DNA of 64,000 nucleotides from Parietaria judaica (taxonomy: Eukaryota > Streptophyta > Magnoliopsida > Rosales > Urticaceae), in the NCBI GenBank assembly GCA_954871525.1, contig OX940862.1, positions 37,874,232-37,938,231 of the forward strand, in the 5' to 3' direction. Under the pieces are notes generated by a model. It made no database searches, was not told the DNA's origin, and worked only from the letters and a program-made list of their open reading frames with translations. This document shows positions 1 to 10,861 of the stretch, piece after piece. Positions within the stretch are counted from its first letter, which is position 1. Each line of letters starts with the position of its first letter. A program made the position numbers and the translations under genes.

Positions 1-448
1 TGAGTAATTATCTCTGTCATAGTTGTTTATTTTTACAATTTTCTTATAAATTTGTAAATTGTTTGAATATCCACCGTTTTTCGACGAATTTAAAATCACA
101 TGCATGCACATTCTACGGTTAACAACTTATACTTAGTAGTGGTATTTGACGGCAAATTTGACAAAAAACGTCAATTTTGAATTATTGGAATGACATACAT
201 TACTACACCTCTATATTAAAAAGAGAAAATTACTAAAAATAAATTAAGAGAAAAACCGCAACGACGCAACAAGTTTAGAAAGTTCATGACCAAATTATTT
301 TTATTATTTAATTTTTTTATTTCTAGCAGGCGTCCAAAAGGTGTTACAAAGCAATCTCGGTGACTTAGTGTTGAAACTTGAAAAAGAGAGTAATATTTTA
401 TTATCTAACAAAAGATGAAAAAAATTATACAAGAAATTGAATACATAC

Positions 449-3204
449 CAGTTGTGAACAGCACCGATAAGACCCCTGTCGTATATTAATTTAAGTGTGT
501 TAGGTCCATCCTCTGAAACTGCATTCATAACCCAGACGTCTTTGTCCCTCAAAGCGGCGGCAAAAGAGCCAATATTTGCCTTCATGTCCATCACGTTCCT
601 TATCGTGTTGGACTCGATTTTCTGTCTCATTAGATTCCAGTAACTCTCAACTCTTTGTTGCCAAAATTCCTGGCACCAAATTAAAATTTATCATCATCCG
701 ATGTCTTTTCTTGAACTGTATATTTCCATTTTTATATGTATATTCAGAGTTTAGACATTAAAACAAGGCTTACAGTGTCTTTGTCAAACATATCACTTGA
801 ATAGCCAAAATCAGCTAAGCGCGGAGGGGGAGATGTCAGGCGAGCAGGCCAAGGTTCCAAACCGCTTCCTTTTGTTCGGTGGATTTCTGAATAATATGGA
901 GACCTTTTTGGTTAGAGCATATCCAGCACTACAAAGATAACCTTTATTGCTAGCTTTAAATAGATTTCCGATCTAATATACCAATAGAATTGGATGAAGT
1001 GCAACTTACGTTCGGAGTACGGTGTGATGCATGCTTCCATATTCACACCCGAAACAGCATCTGGGTCACTACCGGATTTGCAAAGGGGAGGTAGAGTACC
1101 AGGCTTTCTTGCGTTGTAACAGTCGTTAGTCAACGGTTTGACCCAGATAACCGTTTGATTCCTTTTAGCAGCCACTTTCCAGCACATCCTATCGACAAGA
1201 GCACTCATCTGTCTCCAAATTCTCCGATCCTCTTCGTCCTGAGCATAGGCTTCGGGAGATGAGTACGCAAAATAGCCACCTGGCCTTAGCAGCCTATCCA
1301 ATTCTAGAAGAAGGATTCCGTCCCTTTGGAGCCAATCGATCCTACAACGAGAACAGTGGGCAAGCTCGAAAGATCTGCTTGGATAAGGGAGTCTTTTCGT
1401 CCCTAAAACACCGAGATATGCTGGAATTCCTCTTTCCAAGGCAAACTGAATCTGGTTTTGGTGAACGTCGTTGGGTGCTAACGACATTGTGATGATGTCG
1501 GAAGAAAGAAGGTACCCTCCGAAACTAGCAACTCCGCAGCCAACATCAAGGACAGTCCTAATATTTCCTCCGTTGTTCAAATTGTTGTTGGGAAAGTTAA
1601 GCATCTGTTCAAGAGATGAAGAATAAACCGTTAAATGAACTTTCTCATATTCTCTTGGATAGTGCAGATTTACTTTACTTACTAAAAGCCTAAAAAATGC
1701 GAGAAGAAAGACATGAAAGCTTAATCTTCATATATGAAAGATTTGATTAGATACGGTGCTACGGTTTCCATACCTCCAGGAAAAAAATTACTTGCCATAT
1801 CCACCCTAATAAAGTCGGGAATAACAAATAAATAACATAATTAAATAAAAAGACCATAAAACATGACACTAACATTAGCCATTGATGCAATGTACTTGTC
1901 AGCTCCGTAATGGAAGTGAGTTCCTCCTCCGGGGAAGACAATCTTTTCACCTTTGACAACCATCCAATTTTGATCAGACTTCTCGGTCGCAAGGTGGGTG
2001 TGTGGAATGTTTGCTTTCCACACCTCATCTCTACTTTTAGGCCACTTAACCGGAATCTGTGATGGTTTGAAGAGATAAGACATTAATTATTCTTTCTTGC
2101 TACAGAAAGAAGAACCGAAACAATATACATTCACTCCCATCAGCCACACTCTCACCAGCTAGTTTTTGAAATACTTATCTGTTACTGATTAAATTGAAAT
2201 TACACATCTTATACTAATCAACAACTAACAGCAATAATAGTGATTAAACTCAACCTATTTATAGACTAGTGATTAGCTGTAATTGGAGGAAGGGGAAGAG
2301 GGTCTTTTGGTCAATTAGGGGTGTTTTATTTATTTTACTCGCTTTGACCCTAGGTTTTCGTGTTTGGTGAGTTTGGCTGTTGAGGATCGAACCCTCATCT
2401 TTAAACTAGGGTAGTTGATGCCTGACTGATGCACCAGAGTGTCCTTCAAGTTTTGCTTTGTCTTGTCTTGCTTAGCATCACTTAGAGAGTGTTCGACGAT
2501 GATCTCAAAGGAAAGGTCGGGATTATTTATTGCTCTTTGCATTGTAAAAAGAAAAGGGGAATTCATCATTCACGTTGGCCGAACTCTCATCTTGGAAAAC
2601 CGTGTTTGGAAGTTATCACCTATCCACTTATCTATAATACAATATTCAACCACATAAAATTACTTCACACCTTATACCCAGGAGGGGGAGGAATTAGGCA
2701 ATTGAAACGCCTTTCAGGAAGTGGGCAATGCCTCTCATAATGCTCCATCAGAGAAAGATCCAGCTTCAACCTCATTTGGTAAATAAGGTTTCTGTCTAGG
2801 CAAGGAATCAGCTCCGAGTGACGGTTATCGCACACCTTCAGTTTAGAAACAGAAGGACAAACTTGAGCGTGAAGCTATAAACAAAAGAGCCCACTAAAAG
2901 AAAAGAACAGAAAGCAAATATTAGATTCAAAGCATGTCAGTCACGCAAGCAAAGAATGACTCACGGGAAAGCTTTTAGGTATAAATCCGACACCGCCATC
3001 GTCGCCAAGAGTAGAGGGAGACTCGTCCGCTTCTTCATCGGAACCCAAGTAAGAGCTGAATTTCCTTAGGGACTTGTTTCCATATTCAAGAGCCGACGAG
3101 CCACTTTTTTGAGAAAATACATAAAGAGCACCGCAAATGACCACCAAAACTAGAACAAGCGTAACCAATCGTTTGTTTTTTCCACCTTCCGCTCTTCCCC
3201 TCAT
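449..3204 (-). CDS. PMT-family (QUA2-like) putative SAM-dependent methyltransferase, C-terminal exons outside the window
   Basis: Type II Golgi membrane methyltransferase of the plant PMT/QUASIMODO2 family (Methyltransf_29), thought to methylate homogalacturonan. Exons read on the minus strand: 2965-3204, 2671-2835, 1874-2056, 1010-1604, 774-886, 449-669, all with GT donors and AG acceptors and joining in frame (about 505 residues). The start at 3204 gives MRGRAEGG followed by a membrane segment at about residues 13-30, the family's usual N terminus; an in-frame ATG at 3255 is less likely. The SAM-binding motif TVLDVGCG lies at about residues 213-220, followed by family blocks CSRCRIDW and LDRLLRPGGYF. 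The last visible exon ends after GLIGAVHN plus two bases of a Trp codon (phase 2, donor at 448). Family members run to about 600 residues, so roughly 100 C-terminal residues should lie left of position 1. It most resembles Arabidopsis PMT3/PMT8. No lesion is visible. Confidence 0.93.
2330..2490 (-). repeat. Possible tRNA-derived SINE fragment in a PMT intron
   Basis: Inside the intron 2057-2670, the minus strand carries a canonical tRNA B-box (GGTTCGATCC, near 2387-2396) about 45-50 bases downstream of a weak A-box-like stretch. It does not fold into a tRNA by eye, so a SINE head is the likeliest reading. I found no target duplication. Confidence 0.3.
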
Positions 3205-3352
3205 TTTAGTACCCGATATACTCGCGATCAAAACCAACTCCGACGGAGAAAGCAACCGATCGGCAGTAGGTTACCAAAACTACACGCTCTAAATGCTATT
3301 TCCGACTATCCGCGATTACTTGTTAACTTGTTCTACGCAATCTCCGTCAGCC

Positions 3353-3839
3353 CTGCAATATTTCAAACTCGAATTCAGTAAATTAACTCAAAAACTCAAA
3401 ATGGTGATATGAAGAACTCATATACATATATAACACAAGTCTGATACTGAAAAGCTAAAACCGAAGCACAGCAGGGTCAAATCAAATTGGATCCAAACCA
3501 GATCAAGTGAGCAGGATCCAAGAGCTAGATAGAGATAAAGCCCAAGTAAGTTGCATAAATGCGTCGCCTAGCAGAGCTGAATCCAGAATATGAGGCAAAA
3601 AAATGCTTAAAGAAAGCACCGACAAACTTTTCAGTTCACCAATGTCTGAAGATTCATCACAAAACCCAACTCTTTATATGTAAAGAAATGGCGATGAAAT
3701 GCGAAAGTGGATGGACGGAAAATCCGATGGTTGAGAACCAAAAAACAACGAGGAATAGATAGAGTGATTAAGGCAAAGTTGATGAGTGGGATGTTGATTT
3801 GGAGAAATGGAAATGGAGATGGATCTGGATCGAGCGTAC
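3353..3839 (-). other. Probable 5'-UTR intron of the PMT-like gene
   Basis: On the minus strand a good donor (CAG then GTACGC at 3839) and a good acceptor (ATATTGCAG ending at 3353) bracket this stretch. The outer 5'-UTR exon would be about 3840-3990, where CT-rich (GAGA on +) sequence typical of a plant leader is found. Introns in the leader are common in this family. This is inferred from splice signals only, without transcript data. Confidence 0.5.
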
Positions 3840-3994
3840 CTGAGTGAGAGAGGAGCTTGGGTTTCAGAGATTGAGATCTATGTATGAATCGTATTGTGTG
3901 TGTATCTATCAATCTAAGGCAGAGAAGAGAAGATAGATACGAGAGAGAGAGAGACGACAAAGAACAAGTAGTGGTGTAGTATTACACTGCTTTC

Positions 3995-4497
3995 TCTCTC
4001 TACCGACCTCTACGCACCGTCGTATTTATTTATTTATTACGGATATTTGCGGAACAAATACCATAAGTATGCGAAAAATTATTTTTAATTCTTTAATTTT
4101 AGTCGGAAAAAATATTTAAAAAAAATTCATGTTATAGATATGTATCTTTTTTGGGGGTTGTTTAATACCTGTCTATAACGTGAGAGAGAAATACTTGTAT
4201 TTTATTAGATTAAAACAAAGAATGAGTATTTAACGTAAGATTTTTATATACTTTTGACATGTATGCCGCTAATATCCCTAATTATTATTTACTTATTTAT
4301 TTATTTTTTCAATGACTGACATATATATTTAAATTGGGGCAGTATAGACTTAAATTTTATTTTCAATAGCATATAATTTTTTATGCCACATGTTTTTCTA
4401 AATTTAAATATTTTTATCATTATTTTTTCGCTTTGAACTTATATTGCTTCAGTTGGTCCAACAGAGCACACCATTAACTCTTTGAATTTTTTTTTGT
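3995..4497. other. Intergenic, upstream region of the PMT-like gene
   Basis: AT-rich sequence between the PMT leader and the Mutator-like element. I see no gene, RNA or bounded repeat. It should hold the PMT promoter, but no core element stands out. Confidence 0.4.
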
Positions 4498-4506
4498 TTA
4501 TAATAA

Positions 4507-5657
4507 GGGTTAATTGCGACAAAAATACTCAATCTTTGTAAATATTCTTCGATAGGTACCCAACCTCAATAAACGTAGGCAAAAGTACCCAACGTTGCAC
4601 TTTTGTCGCCGACCAACTAACGCCGTTAGACACTTCCTACGTGGCCGTTAGGCTGTCTCATGTGGAATGGCCCATGGAAAAAGGTTGGGTACTTTTGCCG
4701 CCATGTGGCCAAAGGTTACGTACTTTTGCCGCCACGTGGCATTTAAAAAATAATTTTTTTTTAATTTCTTCTTTCCCGTTAGCCAATATGTTTTTATTCT
4801 TTTACGTATATCAAACATGATCAAGTAATTTCATAAAATATGGACTTATAAAAAAAATTATATTATTTTTTTAAATAATCAAATAATTACTTAAATTTAT
4901 TAGTTTTAATTTATTTAAAAAGAAAATCTTTTCCGTAGCACATATTTTTATTTTTTTACATATGTTAAATATAATAAAATAAGTTCATAAAATCTGTTTT
5001 TATAAAAAAATATTTTTTCTTACAAGAATAATTTATAATTTTTGAATAGATTATATTAAAATTTTGAAAGTAAAACATTATTGTATATAATAACACGGGC
5101 ATTTGAATATTAAAATTAAGGCATGATATGATTTTTGAAGACATATAACATATATGAAACTAAGGCATGATTAAAACAAATAATTGTATCAAATACGGTT
5201 CAAGCTTAATTTAAACCGAAAGTTTGGTGATTGGTAAAAATTATGTTTAACCTTATTATTTTTTGTTTTAAAGTGAAAAAAGAAAAATAACATTTTTTAG
5301 TTTTTCTTAACATATTTTTTTATAAGTACATCTTTTATAAAATTATTTGATCATGTTTGATATACGTAAAAAAAATAAAAACATATTGGCTAACGGAAAA
5401 GAAAAATTTATAATTTTTTTAATGCCACGTGGCGAAAAAAGTACCCAACCTTTGGCCACGTGTTGGAAAAAGTACCCAACCTTTGGCCACATGGCATTCC
5501 ACATGAGATAGCCTAACGGCCACGTAGGCAGCGTCTAACGACGTTAGTTGGTCGGCGACAAAAGTGTGACGTTGGGTATTTTTGCCTACGTTTATTGAGG
5601 TTGGGTACCTATCGGAGAATATTGACAAAGGTTAGATATTTTTACCGCAATTAACCC
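4507..5657. mobile_element. Non-autonomous Mutator-like (TIR-MULE) foldback element
   Basis: The 1151-bp element is bounded by a perfect 9-bp direct repeat, TTATAATAA, at 4498-4506 and 5658-5666, the duplication length typical of Mutator-like transposons. Its ends are GGGTTAATTGCG and CGCAATTAACCC. The inverted arms are very long, about 4507-4870 against 5290-5657, and contain repeated blocks such as GGTACCCAACCTC, GTACCCAACC and CCACGTGGC in opposite orientation. The arms differ at scattered positions. The centre is AT-rich and shows no transposase, so it must have moved using proteins made elsewhere. Superfamily assignment rests on TSD length and long TIRs. Confidence 0.85.
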
Positions 5658-5666
5658 TTATAATAA

Positions 5667-6410
5667 TATAGACTCTTTTTGTGGTAGTTCGATCATTTCA
5701 TTCGTAACTCGAAGAGTTCTTAAACCAACGGAATTTCTTAAAGGCTTAGACGGAGAATTTCAAGACCGCGAGCGGTACTAATCGAACTCTAAGCTGTTTT
5801 TTTTTTTTTTTAAGGAATGTGATACTGTTGACTAAAGTTACAATGCACTATTGTTTTATTAGATATATTCAGTGTAAGAATATGTAATACTATAGACCAA
5901 GTTTTACATATGTAAGTGAGACACACATTTACAACTTATATGATTTCTCGTGACTTTTTAAAAAAGTATGTAATTAGAGTTACCACTAATCCACTATGCT
6001 AAACAAACTTGGTTCGAACTCTACGCGATTATTTATAGTTTTCGATTAGTGGTTTTCTATGATTATACTAATCAATAATATTCAGCCACATTTGATAACT
6101 TCTGCATGATTTAAATTATCACAATAAAATTAACTTAGTGCTGGTAGTTTTGAAAATAATTCGTCCAAATAATTTCCATAACTAAAAACGAAATAAAATT
6201 TGTCCTTTTTATCTTCAAAATGATATTTTTGGGTCAAGCTGGTGCTAAAATGGGGCAAATGATAGACTTAAGGGACCATTTTTGAAAATGTTTGACAGAA
6301 AAAGAAACGAAGAAAATCCATTTGTTTCTGTAACTCTTGGCCATTGTAGAAATCGAAGCTCAATTCAGTGTCGACCAAATTGAATTCAAGCCATTTCTCC
6401 ATCGATTGCC
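5667..6410. other. Intergenic, upstream of the STK19 homolog
   Basis: AT-rich sequence with no gene. The last 150 bases before the ATG at 6411 become more balanced in composition, consistent with a 5' leader. Confidence 0.4.
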
Positions 6411-9072
6411 ATGGACGACAACGCCTCAGAAGCTTCGAGAGGCAAGAAACGCCATCGCGATGATGAACGCGAAGACTCCGCGAACGATATCGATCAAATT
6501 CTATCTCTAGGCAAGTATATCTTCCTCTTTTGAACAACTTCTCAGCTTGAAGCTGTGTTCATGTCAATTATTCTTCGATTTTGTAATGGCAGTGCAGAGA
6601 AAAATCTTACTTTTAGCGATACTATGGTTGGAATTCGGATTATGCGAGCTCAATTTCCTCGCAATGACAAGGTTAGATGATTTCGTGTCGCATTGAATAG
6701 CGTTGTTCGAACCCTAATGCTTGATTTCATTGGGTAAAGAATTCAATTTGGATACTTTGATCTGAAATCAGGTCAATCAATCGTTCTGTTTTTGGCTGAT
6801 TTCCGAGAAATTAGTTGTTTCCGTCGTGGTTTTTGCAAGAGTGCTCGCTTATGGTAGCTTATTTTCGTCGTAGTTTTCACGAGAGTGTTTGTTAATGATC
6901 GTGTTCTCAGGTTACGATTCCGCCATTCATTTTGCGGTCACAATTGTACAGCAGCGTAGAGGACAGAACACAAGTGGATCGGGATTTAGAGGTGTGGTTG
7001 GTTGTTTATCTGTTTGGTTCCGAAAAGAAGATTCGATTTTGAAGAGGTTAAAATGCAAGGCGTTAGCTTTGTCTGACGTTGCAGAATTTCGTTACTTTAA
7101 TGGTATCTTGATTTTGGGCGTTCTTATGTTTTTGTAGTCTTTGAAGTTAGAGAAAGTACTCCGCGTTTTCAAGTTGAATACCGGACAAGATGATCATGCA
7201 ATCATGCTTTTGGATGACTATCTTAATCAGGTTTTGCTTTGTTTAAGTTCTCAGATTTTTATTTTTATTTTACGGCATGCTTTGCTTCATTTTTAATTTC
7301 GAATTCATTGGTTCGAGAAATCCCTGGCTAATATGACTGACTCAGGATTGTGTATTAGAAGCATTTGATCATTTTTACGAACAAATCCAATACTGCTTTG
7401 TGCTTTATGTAGATAGACCGTATCGTTAGGAGGTTTGAAGCAAAGAAGCCTGGGAACATTGAAGTCTTTGAGTGGTTCAGAACTCACGTGGTCGATTTTA
7501 AGTTGGAACCTAGCATCGGACATTCAGAGCTTGTGAGTGTTCTGGCGAATGTTATCGAATAATCCGCTTATATTTTCCTTTTATCTTATGAATTTTCGCA
7601 TAACATTCTTTGACGTACGCAACCATTTTTCATACTTCCATACACTCAAATTTTGCAACCTAGTGTGTCCGAGTAGTAAATTTTTATTATTTTAATGTTT
7701 TTTTGTTTTTGTTTTTATGGAGGTTTAGTTAATTTCTAGTATAAAAAAAAATTACACAATTTTGTTTTTACCCGTTAATGTTGCGTAGATGTCACCATAC
7801 GGATTCTAATAAAATTAAAGCTAAATTTTACGGGTTTAATAACGTTTGAAGTATTTTGGTGCAGTTTTGTCTCTTATCACTTGGAGGGAAGGTGAAAGAT
7901 GAGCATATCTCTCTGCTACTCAACGCCGGTCTTCTTGTAAGTGAGCTTGAAAGCCTCGTCAAGTTGCCATATTACGAAACTTCAGTTGACTTTACACCAG
8001 ATAAAGTCAACTATATGAGTAGACTATGAAGCTTCTAACTCGTGGTTTACCTTTAGACTCGACAGCTTATTGATCCAAGCATGTACTGGTTCACAATTCC
8101 GAATATTGGTTCAGTGCTTAAGGGACTCTCTCAGGTATATAATAGTCTCACATTATTATTTAGAGTAATTGGCTGTAACGCCCCCTGAAGTTTGCATGTT
8201 AGTGCAGTTTGCCTCATAAATTAACGTCCAACGTCCTGAGGGAACCTAATTTTTTTTTTTAATCATTCCGTTCCCGTGAATATGGGGTAGAGAAGAAAAG
8301 AAAAGGAATAGTAATGATCAGTCACGCCCCTTGAGCTTGTCACGTTGTCGCAGGCTCGCAGCTGGTGCCTCTCTAAATTTGTTTCTCTTGCAGTTTCTCC
8401 CTAAACTTTGTAAATTATTAGCATTTTCTCGCTGATCGTTAAAAATTTACGGATTTTGCATATTTTAGGCGATGCACTAAGTTTATATAGCAAAATCATA
8501 AATGTTTTGGTGCATGCATTGCACGAGGCGTTAATTTGATGAAAATAATCAGTTATTTACTTAACCGTCAAAGGAGTAATTTGTACAGTTGCATAAAATG
8601 CTCAAAAGGCTTAGAGAGAAACCGCGACAACCCGATTAGTTCAGAGGCATCTCTGTAATTAACTCGGAAATAAATTCAAAAACTGGTTGAACTCCAAAAT
8701 TTGATGAAAACCGTTGATTATTTACTTAACGGTCAAAAAGGTAGTTTCTACAGTTCTAAATAAAAAATGTTTATAGAGGAGAAACAGCGACAATTCGATT
8801 AGTTCGTCGGGGCATAATTGAAATTTACGCAGACGGATTAAACATTCTTAATAACCCTTCTTTGTTCATTCTGTGTTCAGGGTAGAAAGGAACTTCTTTT
8901 GCTTCTAAATCGCCAGAAATTCAAGGAAATGGCATTGGCTTCGCTGGAGAAAAAGCGTCTTCGAATGTCGCCTTTGGATATCAGATTTCATCTCCGCGAT
9001 CTCATCGGGTCGGGTCACCTAAGAAAGGTCCATACACCAATGGGCTTGGTTATTCAAGTCTCTAAAGACTGA
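6411..9072 (+). CDS. STK19: STK19 homolog (winged-helix nuclear protein)
   Basis: Eight exons: 6411-6514, 6593-6671, 6911-6991, 7138-7230, 7413-7532, 7865-7936, 8057-8134, 8881-9072. All introns are GT-AG and the joined frame is open for 272 residues, close to the revised short human STK19 (about 250). The N terminus is acidic/basic and probably nuclear (RGKKRHRDD). Family blocks follow in order: IPPFILRSQLYSSV, DDHAIMLLDDYL, EVFEWFRTHVVDFK, LLSLGGKVKDEHISLLLNAG, YWFTIPNIGSVLKG and a C-terminal LRDLIGSGHLRK. No kinase P-loop, HRD or DFG motif is visible. STK19, once called a serine/threonine kinase, is now known in animals as a winged-helix DNA-binding factor of transcription-coupled repair; a repair role in this plant is inferred. 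Exon coordinates come from splice signals and frame continuity. The large intron 8135-8880 carries a tandem duplication. Confidence 0.93.
8538..8825. repeat. Imperfect tandem duplication in the last STK19-homolog intron
   Basis: Two related units of about 125 bases, 8538-8665 and 8702-8825, share GATGAAAA, TTATTTACTTAAC, GTCAAA, GAGAAAC and CGATTAGTTC blocks in the same order. It is either a local duplication or part of an inserted repeat. No coding content. Confidence 0.55.
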
Positions 9073-9633
9073 AAATTGAAATTTTGCGGCTCTCTCAAAT
9101 AATATATTGTATCTACTTTAATTGCTTGTAATTGATCAATACAGTAAAAAAATAAGAACATTCGTAAACTTTGCTTCTGAGGTCAATGTATTTTTCTTTT
9201 CTCTCTATTGAGATGATATATATATATACACACACACACACACGCGTATGCATCAACTTTATTCTTTTTAAGACCAGGGAACATCTATGCTTGCTATCTT
9301 GTATATGTTTTCGTACTCAAGTTTAAGAGTTAGTATAGAAAGTCATTTAAAGCTGAACCTGTCCGGTTTATTTTAGATTCTTAAAAAAATGAGGCTCTTT
9401 CCGGGAACGGGATCGGTCCCGTGAACCAACCCGGTCCAATCGTTTACGCTCTCGCTCACTTTTGAGTGCCATATTACAGTCTTGGATCCATTCGCGATGC
9501 TTTTCGTTCCATAAACATTCTTAACGACGGCAAAATACACTATCAAAATAAGAGAAAACGGAGTTGTGCAAGTGGCTGGCGTCGATATAAGTTCTCGACG
9601 GGCATTCGTATCTTTGAAAGACTTGAGACTTAT
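9073..9633. other. Intergenic, downstream of the STK19 homolog
   Basis: 3' flank with a short AT/AC microsatellite at about 9217-9244. The moderately GC-rich stretch 9390-9600 contains a GGGATCGGTCCC palindrome at about 9409-9420 but no recognisable gene. Confidence 0.4.
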
Positions 9634-9652
9634 TCGGATGAATTACTAGATT

Positions 9653-9661
9653 TTTTCCTTT

Positions 9662-9696
<35 letters not shown>

Positions 9697-9794
9697 GATT
9701 TTTGAATTTCACCCCTACTTCCATAGTGACTCGAACTCAATACACCTAATGTCTTAAGTGATGTACTTGTTACCACTAGACCAAGCACATCTTG
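9653..9794 (-). mobile_element. tRNA-derived SINE, copy A, with perfect 19-bp target duplication
   Basis: On the minus strand the element starts near 9794, with an A-box-like TGGTCTAGTGGTAA (9770-9783) and a B-box GTTCGAGTC (9728-9736), the internal RNA polymerase III promoter of tRNA-derived SINEs. It ends in a simple TA/A-rich tail. A 19-base direct repeat (TCGGATGAATTACTAGATT) flanks it at 9634-9652 and 9795-9813, the hallmark of LINE-dependent retroposition. Related copies lie near 16302-16408 (+) and 62561-62648 (-), all sharing a GAAATTCAAAGATCCTCAT-like 3' block. Confidence 0.85.
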
Positions 9795-10249
9795 TCGGAT
9801 GAATTACTAGATTAATTAATGGTAAATGATCTTTGCAGTTAAAGCTCGGAAGAAGGCCATAAATTTGGTAGTAACCTGTCTCGGTTTCAAACCTTGATTC
9901 ATTTTCATATAATTAAAATTATATATAGGACTCATGTACCATGCGACATTAATCTTCATGCTCGAGTTACAATAACAGATTCAATATTTTTAAGTTGCTC
10001 GTTCAAAGTTCAAACTATAGTGTGTGTACGTAAATTGGATATTTGTGTGTGAGTACCTAATGTTACATCAAATGACTCGTCGTATTCTCAACTTTTTTAT
10101 TTGGCTTTAGTACTAAAAGACTACAAAATGATTTTGAAGTTTTATTTTCTTCGTGTCAAGCTAACCTCTGCTAAATTGGAGGTACGCGTATGCCTTAACT
10201 TAAATAAAAATTTGAATAATTAATGTTTCGGAGTTTAATCCTAGTCGTT

Positions 10250-10394
10250 CACATATCACTAATGTACTATATATGTTTACGAGCCACTAATGAAATTAGA
10301 CATCGACATTGTTTGTAGCTTTCATCGTACACATATCACTCGTGTAATTGACGTTTACAAGCCACTGGCGAAATTGGACATCAACACTATTTTA
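10250..10394. repeat. Imperfect tandem duplication of about 70 bases
   Basis: Units 10250-10316 and 10327-10394 both run CACATATCACT, then TTTAC[GA]AGCCACT, AAATT[AG]GACATC and ACA[TC]T. Non-coding; function unknown. Confidence 0.55.
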
Positions 10395-10482
10395 TAATTT
10401 TTAAGTCCTATTGCCGCTACAAAAAGAGATTGAGAATATGTCGTCGCACCTGATATCAAAATGAGTACCTATAATGGAAATA

Positions 10483-10852
10483 GGGATATTTTCAGCATTA
10501 GTTCCTTTATTCAAAAGTTACCAGAATATTTGTCAACTTTTTTTTTCTTACCGGAATAAGTATCCTTAGTCAAATCAGTCACACTTACATTCCCCGTCCA
10601 TGTTTTCTTAGCATAGAAACGTGTCCGCTGGCCTGGCTCGATGACACATATGGACGAGAAATCATGCCGGTAAGAATACTTATTTCGGTTATGAAAATAT
10701 GTTAACAGATACATTTCTCTGTATGAAAACATAGACGAGAAACTTAAATGTAGCTGATTGAGTAAGTAAAGGTACTTATCACGAAAAAAAAGGTTAAAGA
10801 ATTTGCTGATAACTATTTAATAAGTTAAGGAATTTTATGCCGTAAATATCCC
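10483..10852. mobile_element. Mutator-like MITE with ~90-bp inverted ends
   Basis: The ends GGGATATTTTCAGCAT and, in reverse complement from the right, GGGATATTTACGGCAT continue as imperfect inverted repeats of about 90 bases (shared blocks TTCCTT, TCAACTTTTTTTTTC against AACCTTTTTTTTCG, and AAGTA). Flanks ATGGAAATA (10474-10482) and ATGCAACTA (10853-10861) match at 7 of 9 positions, consistent with an aged 9-bp duplication. No coding capacity. Confidence 0.6.
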
Positions 10853-10861
10853 ATGCAACTA

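Noticed and set aside
1259..1492. 77-codon plus-strand frame
   Set aside because: Antisense to the large fourth exon of the PMT-like gene.
5419..5628. 69-codon minus-strand frame
   Set aside because: Falls wholly inside the right inverted arm of the Mutator-like element.
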